Source of the DNA: Chloroflexota bacterium | Lineage (GTDB): Bacteria; Chloroflexota; Anaerolineae; JAAYEA01 | Assembly (NCBI GenBank): GCA_012689325.1 | Contig: JAAYEA010000018.1 | Span: forward strand, 1-45,820 | Direction of reading: 5' to 3' | Length of the DNA: 45,820 nucleotides | Shown here: in pieces, positions 1 through 7,214 of the stretch | How the letters are laid out: each line of letters begins with the position of its first letter | Numbering within the stretch: the stretch's first letter is position 1 | Translations under genes and position numbers: made by a program | Notes under the pieces: model-generated | Told to the model about the DNA's origin: nothing | The model's input: only the letters and a program-made list of their open reading frames with translations | Database searches by the model: none

Positions 1-1
1 G

Positions 2-208
2 GACGCCACCGACTATCCCGGCACCGTCTTTTTGCCCGAGGTGCAGGGGCGGCTGGGCGGCGTCTATCGTGACCAGGTGGAGCACTTTGTGGACTGTATC
101 GCCCGGGGCCGCACGCCTGCCTGCACAGCCGAGGAAGGGCTGGAGGCGGTGCGCGTGGCGGCGGCCATCGAGCGCTCGCTGCGCGAGGGCGTCGAGGTGG
201 ACGTATGA
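2..208 (+). CDS. Gfo/Idh/MocA-family oxidoreductase, C-terminal fragment
   Basis: Only the last 68 codons are inside the window; the gene begins upstream. The visible part reads through DATDYPGTVFLPEVQGRLGG and VYRDQVEHFVDCIARGRTP to a TGA at 206-208. The pattern of an aromatic-rich strand, then 'H-F-x-D-C-I-x-x-G-R-x-P' and an 'A-x-x-A-x-x-I-x-x-S' helix, is typical of the C-terminus of Gfo/Idh/MocA NAD(P)-dependent sugar oxidoreductases. These oxidise or reduce sugars or inositols in the cytoplasm. The stop overlaps the ATG of the next gene (ATGA), so the two are translationally coupled. The substrate cannot be deduced, because the Rossmann domain and catalytic Lys/His lie outside the window. 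Confidence 0.7.
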   Translation, partial: DATDYPGTVFLPEVQGRLGGVYRDQVEHFVDCIARGRTPACTAEEGLEAVRVAAAIERSLREGVEVDV

Positions 209-696
209 GCGAGCTGACCATCCGGCAGGGCCGCCCGGAGGACCGCCAGCGCGTGCTGGAGATCCTCATCGACGGCTTTCGCGGGCGCACGGTGCACCAT
301 TGGCTGGAAGAGCGCTGCGGCCCCATCGGCGGCCGGCCCTGGCAGGATTGGAAGCGCCGCGAGCTGAGCGGCTTCCTCGACCAGCACCCCGACCAGCTTT
401 GGGTGGCCGAGCGGGATGGGGCCGTCGTCGGCTTTGTGACCTACACCATGGATCCCGAGCGCGAGGTGGGCGAGATTCGCAACAACGCCGTGGACCCGGC
501 CGAGCACGGCCAGGGCATCGGCACCGCCCTCTACCAGCGTGTCCTGCAGGTTTTCCGCGAGCGGGGCATGAAATACGCGTGGGTCGAGACGGGGCTGGAG
601 GAAGCCTACGCCCCCGCCCGTCGCGCTTATGAAAAAGCGGGGTTCGAGCCCTTCCACCAGGCCGTCTATTACGTGCAAAAGCTGGGCGAGGAGTGA
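205..696 (+). CDS. GNAT-family N-acetyltransferase
   Basis: A 163-residue single-domain acetyltransferase, the normal length for GNAT enzymes. The acetyl-CoA-binding motif A is visible around residues 97-113 (VDPAEHGQGIGTALYQ, with the Q/G-x-G-x-G/A pattern). It is followed by a helix and the C-terminal 'A-R-R-A-Y-E-K-A-G-F' segment (about 136-145) that closes most GNAT folds. The protein is soluble with no signal peptide. Its ATG overlaps the stop of the upstream oxidoreductase, and its TGA overlaps a GTG of the cupin gene, so it belongs to the same transcript. The acceptor substrate is unknown; a small amine or amino sugar is possible, but that is a guess from context. Confidence 0.8.
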   Translation: MSELTIRQGRPEDRQRVLEILIDGFRGRTVHHWLEERCGPIGGRPWQDWKRRELSGFLDQHPDQLWVAERDGAVVGFVTYTMDPEREVGEIRNNAVDPAEHGQGIGTALYQRVLQVFRERGMKYAWVETGLEEAYAPARRAYEKAGFEPFHQAVYYVQKLGEE

Positions 697-1094
697 GCGC
701 GATGTCCGACCTGGTGCGCTGCAGCGAGGTCACCCCCAAGGTCTTTGCCACCCGCGAGACCCGCGTCCTGGCCGGGGCGGGCGGCCTGCCCGCCGAGCGG
801 TTCGTGCTGGGCTATGTGGTGGTGCAGCCCGGCGGCGAGGTCCCCGGCCACGCGCACGAGCAAGAGGAGGTCTATCTCGCCCTGGAGGGCCGCGGCGAGA
901 TCGTCGTGGGCGAGGTAACCCATCCCCTGGACGCGCTCTCGGCGGTCTATATCCCCTCCGGCGCCTACCACTGCCTGACCAACACGGGCGAATCGGTGCT
1001 CAAGTTCGTTTTCGTCTATGCCCCCGGCGGCGAGGTGTCGCATTGGGCGCAAGAGGCGGCCGCGCTGCAGAGCCCCGGGGAGCCCGGCATATGA
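693..1094 (+). CDS. small single-domain cupin protein
   Basis: A protein of about 130 residues with one cupin barrel. The metal-binding first motif is visible as GHAHEQEEVYLALEGRGEI (G-x-H-x-H-x-E-E type) and the second as IPSGAYHCLTNTG, giving the usual His/His/Glu/His set. The GTG at 693 overlaps the GNAT stop (GTGA); an ATG at 702 is an equally reasonable start. The gene ends in an ATGA overlap with the HAD gene. Stand-alone cupins of this size include sugar-phosphate isomerases, dioxygenases and sugar or metabolite sensors. Nothing in the sequence separates these, so no reaction is assigned. Confidence 0.8.
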   Translation: MSAMSDLVRCSEVTPKVFATRETRVLAGAGGLPAERFVLGYVVVQPGGEVPGHAHEQEEVYLALEGRGEIVVGEVTHPLDALSAVYIPSGAYHCLTNTGESVLKFVFVYAPGGEVSHWAQEAAALQSPGEPGI

Positions 1095-1798
1095 CCAAGG
1101 CGCCCAAGTCGGCGCTGGCCGCGCCGCTGAACGTGATCTGGGATTTCGACGGCACGCTCTTGCCCTATGATAGCGAGCAGGCCCTCTTGCGCAGCTTGCT
1201 GCGCCCCCCGCTCCAGGTGGGCTTGCACAAGGCGCTGCTGGCCCGCGCGCTCTCCTGGGCGGACCGCCACAACCTGATGGAGCGCTCCTTCAAGCGCTGG
1301 TACGTCCGTTGCCTGCGCGGCTTGCCGGTGGAGGCGTTGGACCGGCTGGCGCGCCAGGTGGCCCGGGACATCTCGGACGCGGACCGGCGGGCCATCGACG
1401 AGATACGGGCGCTGGGGGCGCGCATGTTCGTGGTGAGCTGCGGCACCGGCGACCTCAGCCAGCGGATCCTCGAGGCAGCCGGGGTGGCGGCGGGGTTTCT
1501 GGCCATCGAGGCCAACTGGTTCACGTTCTGGGGCAACCGCATCGAGGGCATGGACCTGAGCATCCACCTGCCCGCGGACAAGCTGGCGGCGGTCAAGGGG
1601 CTGGGCATCTCGATCTCCCACGCCGTGATGGTGGGCGACGGCATCACCGACCTGCCCTTGCTGGACGAGGCCGCCTATCCCATCCTGCTGGATCGCGCCG
1701 GCCGCAAAGCGACGCTCATCCGGGAAAACGGCTATCTTGGCGCCGCGAGCCTGCCCGAGGTGGCCCGGCTGCTATCGAACATCGTGGCTAATCCATAG
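1091..1798 (+). CDS. HAD-family phosphatase (phosphoserine-phosphatase-like)
   Basis: A 235-residue HAD-superfamily hydrolase. Motif I is DFDGTLLPYDS (residues ~19-29, nucleophile Asp plus acid/base Asp). Motif II is the Ser/Thr in VVSCGTGD (~115-122). The motif III lysine is probably in ADKLAAVKG (~160), and motif IV is VGDGITDLPLL (~182-192). The helical cap between motifs I and II is about 85 residues, as in subclass I enzymes related to SerB. The start is the ATG at 1091, which overlaps the cupin stop; a longer reading from 629 only runs through the cupin in another frame. It probably removes phosphate from a small metabolite in the cytoplasm. The substrate is not identifiable. Confidence 0.8.
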   Translation: MTKAPKSALAAPLNVIWDFDGTLLPYDSEQALLRSLLRPPLQVGLHKALLARALSWADRHNLMERSFKRWYVRCLRGLPVEALDRLARQVARDISDADRRAIDEIRALGARMFVVSCGTGDLSQRILEAAGVAAGFLAIEANWFTFWGNRIEGMDLSIHLPADKLAAVKGLGISISHAVMVGDGITDLPLLDEAAYPILLDRAGRKATLIRENGYLGAASLPEVARLLSNIVANP

Positions 1799-1813
1799 CC
1801 CAGGAGGCAATCG

Positions 1814-2890
1814 ATGAACGACCGCGAGAGGTTCCGCAACTGGATGAACTATGGCAAGGTGGACCGCTGCCCCTGGTGGGAGATGTGGTACTGGCGGGAG
1901 ACGTTGGAGCGCTGGCACGATGAGGGGCTGCCGGAGGACGTGCACCTGGCCGAATACCTGGACGTGGACCGCCGGGAGAACGTCGGCGTCTCGCTGGGGC
2001 TGCTCCCCACTTTCAAGCAAGAGACCCTCGAGGAGACCAACGAGTACCGCATCTATCAGGACACCGAGGGGCGCATCCGCAAAGAGTTCAAGGAAAAGGG
2101 CGACACCACCATGCCCCAATGGCTCCGCGCCCCGCTGGAAACGCGCGAGGATTGGGAAAAGAACATCAAGCCGCGGCTGAACCCCCACAGCCCTTGCCGC
2201 TACCCCATCTATTGGGAAGACAAAAAGCGCGCCTGGCAAGGCCGCGACTATCCCCTCAGCATCGGTGGGGGCAGCATCTTTGGCTGGATCCGCAACTGGA
2301 TGGGCTTTGACCGCGTCTGCACCACCATGTACGACGACCCCGACTGGATCCACGAGATGATGGACTACCTCGCCGACTTTGTGGTGGCCACGGTCAAGCG
2401 CGCCGTGGAAGAGGTGGATATCGACTATGTGACCATGTGGGAGGATATGGCCTACAAGGCCGGCCCCATCATCTCGCCCCGGATGTTCCGCGAGTTCATG
2501 CTGGAGCCGTACAAAAAGATCACCTCCCAGTTCCACGATCACGGCATCCACCTGATCTTTGTGGATAGCGACGGCGATTCCGGGCCGCTGCTGCCGCTCT
2601 GGCTGGAGGGCGGCGTGACCGGCTTTTACCCCGTCGAGCGGGCGGCAGGCATGGATGCCGTGGCGCTCCGGAAAAAGTACGGCCACCAGTTGCGGCTGTT
2701 GGGCGGCATCGACAAGCGGGCCATGGCCGCCGGGCCAGCCGCCGTGGACGCCGAGCTGGAGAACATCCGGCCCTTGCTCCGCGACGGCGGCTATATCCCC
2801 TGGTGCGACCACCTGGTGCCGCCCGATGTGCCGTTCCAAAACTATATGTACTATGTGCGGCGGATGAAAGAGCTGACGCTTAACCCATAA
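1814..2890 (+). CDS. URO-D-family protein, not HemE
   Basis: A 358-residue TIM-barrel protein of the uroporphyrinogen decarboxylase superfamily, preceded by an AGGAGG-like site (caggaggcaatcg). Family signs include the YVTMWEDMAYKAGPIISP segment (~213-230), the DHGIHLIFVDSDGD strand (~241-255), LLGGIDKRAM (~296-305) and a C-terminal GGYIPWCDHLVPPDVPF element (~320-336). It lacks the RQAGR porphyrin-binding motif near the N-terminus that true HemE needs. Where corrinoid methyltransferases of this superfamily carry His-x-Cys for zinc, it has V-D-S-D. It is therefore neither a clear decarboxylase nor a clear zinc methyltransferase. Such proteins are common in sugar-catabolism clusters of Chloroflexota. 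It lies between a HAD phosphatase and a GH172 gene. Confidence 0.8.
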   Translation: MNDRERFRNWMNYGKVDRCPWWEMWYWRETLERWHDEGLPEDVHLAEYLDVDRRENVGVSLGLLPTFKQETLEETNEYRIYQDTEGRIRKEFKEKGDTTMPQWLRAPLETREDWEKNIKPRLNPHSPCRYPIYWEDKKRAWQGRDYPLSIGGGSIFGWIRNWMGFDRVCTTMYDDPDWIHEMMDYLADFVVATVKRAVEEVDIDYVTMWEDMAYKAGPIISPRMFREFMLEPYKKITSQFHDHGIHLIFVDSDGDSGPLLPLWLEGGVTGFYPVERAAGMDAVALRKKYGHQLRLLGGIDKRAMAAGPAAVDAELENIRPLLRDGGYIPWCDHLVPPDVPFQNYMYYVRRMKELTLNP

Positions 2891-2952
2891 CGGCGAGACG
2901 GCGCGGAAGGCGGCATTCCATGACGCGCCCACCACGAATAGGAGGAACCGAC

Positions 2953-4251
2953 ATGTCCAGCGGACCCAAAGGCGGCCTCTTGGCCAATCTCACGCGGGTG
3001 CGGGACGCCCGCACGGCGCGCGTGTCCAGTTGGGAGCAGAACGGTCGCAACGGCGACGCCTGGGTGATCATGCCCGGCGAGACGGCAGTGCTGGCCGACC
3101 TGGAGGGACCGGGGTGCATCACCCACATCTGGATGACCCAGTACACCCGCTTTGTCCAGGGAGCCGACTGGGACATCACCGACCCCGACTATTACCGCAA
3201 GGTGCTGATCAAGATCACTTGGGATGACCAGGAGCACCCCAGCGTGCTGGTGCCCCTGGGCGACTTTTTCTGCCTGGGGCATTCCATCTGCTCCAATTTC
3301 GCCACTATCCCCTTCACCAGCTCGGCCCACGAGGCGCAGCGGCTTAAATTCGGCGGCAACGCCGCCCTCAACTGCTACCTGCAGATGCCCTTCAACAAGC
3401 GGGCGCGCATCGAACTGGAGAACCAGGGCGAGTATCCCCACCGGCAATACTATTACGTCGATTACGAGCTCTATCGCGAGCCGCTGGGCGACGACGTGGC
3501 CTATTTCCACGCCCAGTGGCGCCGCGAGAACCCCTGCGACGGCTGGGATCCGGACGTCAAGGTCAACGTTCCTGAGGCCAACATCGTCAACCTCGATGGC
3601 GCGGGCAATTACGTCATCCTGGAGGCGGAGGGCCGCGGGCACTATATCGGCTGCAACCTCTCCGTGACCAATTTCCAGGGGACCTGGTGGGGCGAAGGCG
3701 ACGACATGTTCTTTATCGACGGCGAGACCTGGCCCCCCAGCCTGCACGGCACCGGCAGCGAGGATTATTTCAACCAGGCCTGGGGGATGCAAGGCAACGC
3801 CTTCCCCATGAACGGCTCGTCGTTGTGGGAGGGGGACAAGCCTGGCTATCAGGTGAGCTATCGTTTCCACCTGGTGGACCCGGTGCGCTTTAGCCAGAGC
3901 ATCCGCGTGACCATGGAGCACGGCCACGGCAACCACCTGCTGAACGACTGGGCCTCCACCGCCTATTGGTATCAGACGCTGCCGCACAAGCCCTTCGACA
4001 TCCTGCCGGTGGAGAAGCGGCTGCCGCTGCGCCTGGGCAACCTCGGCGTGATCCCCATCCAGCCGCCGGCGGCGGCGCACCCCGCCACGCTCAACGACGA
4101 GATGCGGCAGAACAGCGAGGCCTGGCGCGTACGCAGCGAGGAGTATCGCCAAGCGCGGCTCAAGACGATGGCGGACGCCGCGGAAAAGAGCCGCGAGTTC
4201 GCCAAGGCCAGCGCCGAGCAGGCGGCCAAGCTGCGCAAGGAGTTCAAGTAG
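2953..4251 (+). CDS. GH172 / DUF2961-family glycoside hydrolase-like protein
   Basis: A 432-residue protein. The start at ATG 2953 is chosen because it follows a strong AGGAGG (2939-2944); an in-frame ATG at 2920 has no such site. The opening SWEQNGRNGDAWVIMPGETA and GPGCITHIWMT segments, and the GTGSEDYFNQAWG segment at ~265-277, are hallmarks of DUF2961, now glycoside hydrolase family 172. Characterised members act on fructofuranosides and arabinofuranosides, including difructose anhydride. There is no signal peptide, so a cytoplasmic location is likely. Residues ~375-432 form a highly charged Ala/Glu/Lys/Arg helix that looks like a coiled coil, an addition after the catalytic jelly-roll. 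Linkage specificity cannot be read from the sequence. Confidence 0.8.
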   Translation: MSSGPKGGLLANLTRVRDARTARVSSWEQNGRNGDAWVIMPGETAVLADLEGPGCITHIWMTQYTRFVQGADWDITDPDYYRKVLIKITWDDQEHPSVLVPLGDFFCLGHSICSNFATIPFTSSAHEAQRLKFGGNAALNCYLQMPFNKRARIELENQGEYPHRQYYYVDYELYREPLGDDVAYFHAQWRRENPCDGWDPDVKVNVPEANIVNLDGAGNYVILEAEGRGHYIGCNLSVTNFQGTWWGEGDDMFFIDGETWPPSLHGTGSEDYFNQAWGMQGNAFPMNGSSLWEGDKPGYQVSYRFHLVDPVRFSQSIRVTMEHGHGNHLLNDWASTAYWYQTLPHKPFDILPVEKRLPLRLGNLGVIPIQPPAAAHPATLNDEMRQNSEAWRVRSEEYRQARLKTMADAAEKSREFAKASAEQAAKLRKEFK

Positions 4252-4258
4252 AGCATCC

Positions 4259-5086
4259 ATGGCCTATATTCCAAACACTCAAATCGAGATCGTCCGCGAG
4301 GTGCCCCGAGGGCGCATCCAGCACGCCCTCTTTGATTTCGACGGCACCATCTCGCTCATCCGCGAGGGCTGGCAGCAGGTCATGATCCCCCTGATGGTGG
4401 AGGTCCTGCTGGAGACGCCGCAACACGAATCCGAGGCCGCGCTGACCGAGGTCGTCACCGAGTTCGTGGACCGCCTCACCGGCAAGCAGACCATCTATCA
4501 GATGCTGCAACTGGTGGAGGAAGTCGCCAAGCGCGGCGGCCAGCCCAAGGAGGCCCTGGACTACAAGTGGATGTACCTGGATCGCCTATGGGAGCGGATC
4601 AAGCACCGCGTCGCCGGGTTGAAAGAGGGCGCCCTCCATCCACCCGAGCTGGTGGTCCCCGGCGCGCTGGAGCTGCTCGAGATGCTGCGGCAGCGGGGCA
4701 TCACCTGCTACCTCGCCAGCGGCACCGATCACAAGTACGTGACCGACGAGGCGGGCGCGCTCGGCGTGACCCCCTATTTTGCCGGGGGCGTCTATGGCGC
4801 GCTGGACAACTATCAGGACTTTTCCAAGGCCAAGCTCATCGAGCAGATCCTGCGCAACCATGACCTGCAAGGGCCCGAGCTGGTGGTCTTTGGTGACGGC
4901 TTTGTGGAAATCGAGAACGCCAAGGCCGTGGGCGGCATCGCCGTGGGCGTGGCCTCAGATGAGGAGCGGCGCGTCGGGATCAACGACTGGAAACGCCACC
5001 GCCTGCTGCAGGCCGGCGCGGATATCATCATCCCGGACTTTCGCGAGGGGCCGCGGCTGCTGGACTACCTGTGCGGGGAGGAGTGA
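4259..5086 (+). CDS. HAD-family hydrolase
   Basis: A 275-residue HAD phosphatase. Motif I is FDFDGTISLIREGW (~24-37), motif II is in CYLASGTDH (~151-159), a lysine lies in FSKAKLIEQIL (~190-200), and motif IV is VVFGDGFVEIENAKAVGG (~209-226). An unusually long helical cap of about 120 residues separates motifs I and II. The C-terminal extension ends ADIIIPDFREGPRLLDYL, which resembles sugar-phosphate phosphatases more than phosphoserine phosphatases. It starts 7 bases after the GH172 stop and ends 1 base before the next gene, so it is tightly co-transcribed with the DHS-like protein. A phosphosugar substrate is an inference from this neighbourhood. Confidence 0.8.
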   Translation: MAYIPNTQIEIVREVPRGRIQHALFDFDGTISLIREGWQQVMIPLMVEVLLETPQHESEAALTEVVTEFVDRLTGKQTIYQMLQLVEEVAKRGGQPKEALDYKWMYLDRLWERIKHRVAGLKEGALHPPELVVPGALELLEMLRQRGITCYLASGTDHKYVTDEAGALGVTPYFAGGVYGALDNYQDFSKAKLIEQILRNHDLQGPELVVFGDGFVEIENAKAVGGIAVGVASDEERRVGINDWKRHRLLQAGADIIIPDFREGPRLLDYLCGEE

Positions 5087-5087
5087 G

Positions 5088-6074
5088 ATGCCCGAGCGCC
5101 AGCGCTATCCGCAATTCGACCGCAGCCGGATGCGCAGCCGCCCACTTGCGGAGCGCGAGCATGACCTGACGCTGGATAGCCTTCTGCGCCTGGATGATCC
5201 TTTGCCGCCCTACGACGACCCCGATCTGGCCGCGATCGCGCAGCGGATCGTCGCCGCGCGGCGGGAGGGCCATCCGGTGATCCTGATGATGGGCGCGCAC
5301 GTGATCCGCTCGGGCCTCTCGCGGCAGATCATCGACCTGATGGAACGGGGCCTGATCACCCACGTGGCGGGCAATGGCGCCTGCGCCATCCACGATTGGG
5401 AGCTGGCGCTCATCGGCGCGACCACGGAAAGCGTGGCGCGCTATATCCGCGACGGCGCCTTCGGCAACTGGGCCGAGACGGGGCGGATCAACGACGTGAT
5501 CTCGCAGGCGGCTCAATGTGAGCTGGGGCTGGGCGAGGCGGTGGGCGAGGCGATCACCAAGGGGGCCTTCCCCCACCAAGAGATCAGCATCTTGGCGGCG
5601 GGCTATCGGCTGCGCGTGCCGGTGACCATCCACGTGGGCATTGGCTACGACATCATCCACCAACACCCCAACTGCGACGGCGCGGCGCTGGGCGCGGCCT
5701 CCTATCGCGACTTTCTGATCTTTGCCGAGGCGGTCAACCACCTGGAGGGCGGCGTGTTCCTCAACTATGGCACCGCCATCATGGGGCCGGAGGTCTACCT
5801 CAAGGCCCTCTCCATGGCCCGCAACGTGGCGACCCAGGAGGGGCGCGAGATTCGCCACTTTACCACGGCGGTCTTTGACCTGCATGACCTGGGGGTGGAT
5901 ATCCACCAGGAGCGGCCCAAGAGCGACGCGCTGTACTACTATCGCCCCTTCAAGACCATCCTGGTGCGCACGGTGCAAGATGGCGGCGAGAGCTTTTACG
6001 TGCGCGGGCCGCACCGCGTCACCTTTCCACACCTCTATCGCGAGATCGTTTCCACGCTGGCCGTGCAGCGGTAA
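5088..6074 (+). CDS. deoxyhypusine-synthase-like protein of unknown function
   Basis: A 328-residue protein with deoxyhypusine-synthase fold signatures. These are a GAHVIRSGLSRQIIDLMERG nucleotide-loop segment (~68-87), NGACAIHDWELALIG (~95-109), IHVGIGYDIIHQHPN (~183-197), and a C-terminal DALYYYRPFKTILVR segment (~285-300) where the real enzyme carries its active-site lysine region. True DHS modifies eIF5A in eukaryotes and archaea. Bacteria lack eIF5A, so this is a paralogue with a different reaction, plausibly NAD-dependent. The HAD stop and this ATG are one base apart. A 70-base palindromic repeat separates it from the PfkB kinase. Family membership is fairly clear; function is unknown. 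Confidence 0.65.
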   Translation: MPERQRYPQFDRSRMRSRPLAEREHDLTLDSLLRLDDPLPPYDDPDLAAIAQRIVAARREGHPVILMMGAHVIRSGLSRQIIDLMERGLITHVAGNGACAIHDWELALIGATTESVARYIRDGAFGNWAETGRINDVISQAAQCELGLGEAVGEAITKGAFPHQEISILAAGYRLRVPVTIHVGIGYDIIHQHPNCDGAALGAASYRDFLIFAEAVNHLEGGVFLNYGTAIMGPEVYLKALSMARNVATQEGREIRHFTTAVFDLHDLGVDIHQERPKSDALYYYRPFKTILVRTVQDGGESFYVRGPHRVTFPHLYREIVSTLAVQR

Positions 6075-6081
6075 GGATTTG

Positions 6082-6150
6082 CACCGCCGAGACGCAGAGG
6101 CCGCAGGGATTTTGTAATCTTCCCTCTGCGCTCTCTGCGTCTCAGCGGTG
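6082..6150. repeat. palindromic dispersed repeat, copy 1
   Basis: This is a near-perfect inverted repeat. The left arm begins CACCGCCGAGACGCAGAG and the right arm ends CTCTGCGTCTCAGCGGTG, with a short AT-rich centre around 6109-6120. It lies 7 bases after the DHS-like stop and 20 bases before the PfkB start. It belongs to the same family as the element at 41237-41306. Translated spuriously, it gives the 'AETQRAQRE' and 'HRRDAEAA' peptides seen for this widespread class of intergenic hairpins. As RNA it would form a long hairpin and could affect readthrough or stability within the operon. Confidence 0.75.
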
Positions 6151-6170
6151 AGTCTCTTTTGAGGAGTCAC

Positions 6171-7214
6171 ATGAACGAGGCAATGCTGAGAGAGTATCTG
6201 GCTCGCTTCCCCCGAGTGCGGGCGCTGGTGGTGGGCGACTTTTTCCTGGACAAGTACCTGATGCTGGAGCGCGCGCTGAGCGAGATGTCGCTCGAGACCG
6301 GGCTGGAGGCCTACCAGGTGGTGGAGGTGCGCTGCAGCCCCGGCGCGGCGGGCACGGTGACCTCCAACCTGCGGGCGCTGGGCGCGCAGGTGACCGCGCT
6401 AGGCGCCATCGGCGACGACGGCGAGGGCTACGAGCTGCGTCGCGGCCTGGCCCAGCGCGGCGTGGAGGCGGCGCCGCTGGTCATGGATGGCGGCCTTTTC
6501 ACCCCCACCTATACCAAGCCCATGATGCGAGAGGCGGATGGCCGCGCCCACGAGCTGAACCGGCTGGACATCAAGAACCGGGCGCCGCTGCCCGTCGCCG
6601 TGGAAGACGAGCTGATCCGGCGGCTGCGCGACCTGGCGCCGCGGATGGACGCGGTGATCGTCGCTGACCAGGTGCAAGAGCGCAACTGCGGCGCAATCAC
6701 CGACCGGGTGCGGGAAGAGCTGGGACGCCTGGCTCAGCAGCACCCCGACAAGGTCTTTGCCGTCGACTCGCGAGAGCGGATCGGCGAATATCGCCACCTC
6801 ATCACCAAGCCCAACCGTCGGGAGGCGGCGCGCGCCATCGTGCCCGGCTGGGCAGGCGACGACACGGCCCTGCCCCTGGAAACGATGCTCGAGCACGGGG
6901 CCCGGCTGCGGGAGCGCACCGGCCGGCCCGTCTTCCTGACCCTCTCCGCCGACGGCATCCTGGTCTTTGACCAGGGGCACACCCACGTTCCCGCCGTGCC
7001 CGTGCGCGGCGAGATCGACCCGGTGGGGGCCGGGGATAGCACCATGTCCGGCATCGCGCTGGCGCTGTGCGCCGGGGCCAGCCCGGAGGAGGCCGCGTTG
7101 ATCGGCAACCTGGTGGCTTCCATCACCATTCAGCAGATCGGCACCACGGGCACGGCCTCGCCGGAGCAGGTGCTGGCGCGTTTTCGGGAGACCATATCGG
7201 GAGGGATAGCATGA
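6171..7214 (+). CDS. PfkB/ribokinase-family sugar kinase, RfaE-like
   Basis: A 347-residue kinase. The ATG at 6171 follows GAGGAG (6161-6166); an in-frame TTG at 6159 lies upstream of this site and is not used. The N-terminus VVGDFFLDKYLMLERALSEM matches the ADP-heptose synthase (RfaE/HldE) kinase-domain style. 'SPGAAGTVTSNLRALGA' (~58-74) is the first PfkB signature region. The catalytic signature DPVGAGDSTMSG is at ~283-294, with the Asp base in GAGD. It has no nucleotidyltransferase domain. It probably phosphorylates a sugar or sugar phosphate with ATP in the cytoplasm. Its stop overlaps the start of the M55 peptidase. The pairing with a HAD phosphatase and a DHS-like protein is discussed in the findings. 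Confidence 0.8.
   Translation: MNEAMLREYLARFPRVRALVVGDFFLDKYLMLERALSEMSLETGLEAYQVVEVRCSPGAAGTVTSNLRALGAQVTALGAIGDDGEGYELRRGLAQRGVEAAPLVMDGGLFTPTYTKPMMREADGRAHELNRLDIKNRAPLPVAVEDELIRRLRDLAPRMDAVIVADQVQERNCGAITDRVREELGRLAQQHPDKVFAVDSRERIGEYRHLITKPNRREAARAIVPGWAGDDTALPLETMLEHGARLRERTGRPVFLTLSADGILVFDQGHTHVPAVPVRGEIDPVGAGDSTMSGIALALCAGASPEEAALIGNLVASITIQQIGTTGTASPEQVLARFRETISGGIA

Noticed and set aside
1814-2890. Annotation as uroporphyrinogen decarboxylase (hemE)
   Set aside because: The RQAGR substrate motif near the N-terminus is absent and no other haem gene lies nearby. The same applies to 37051-38130.
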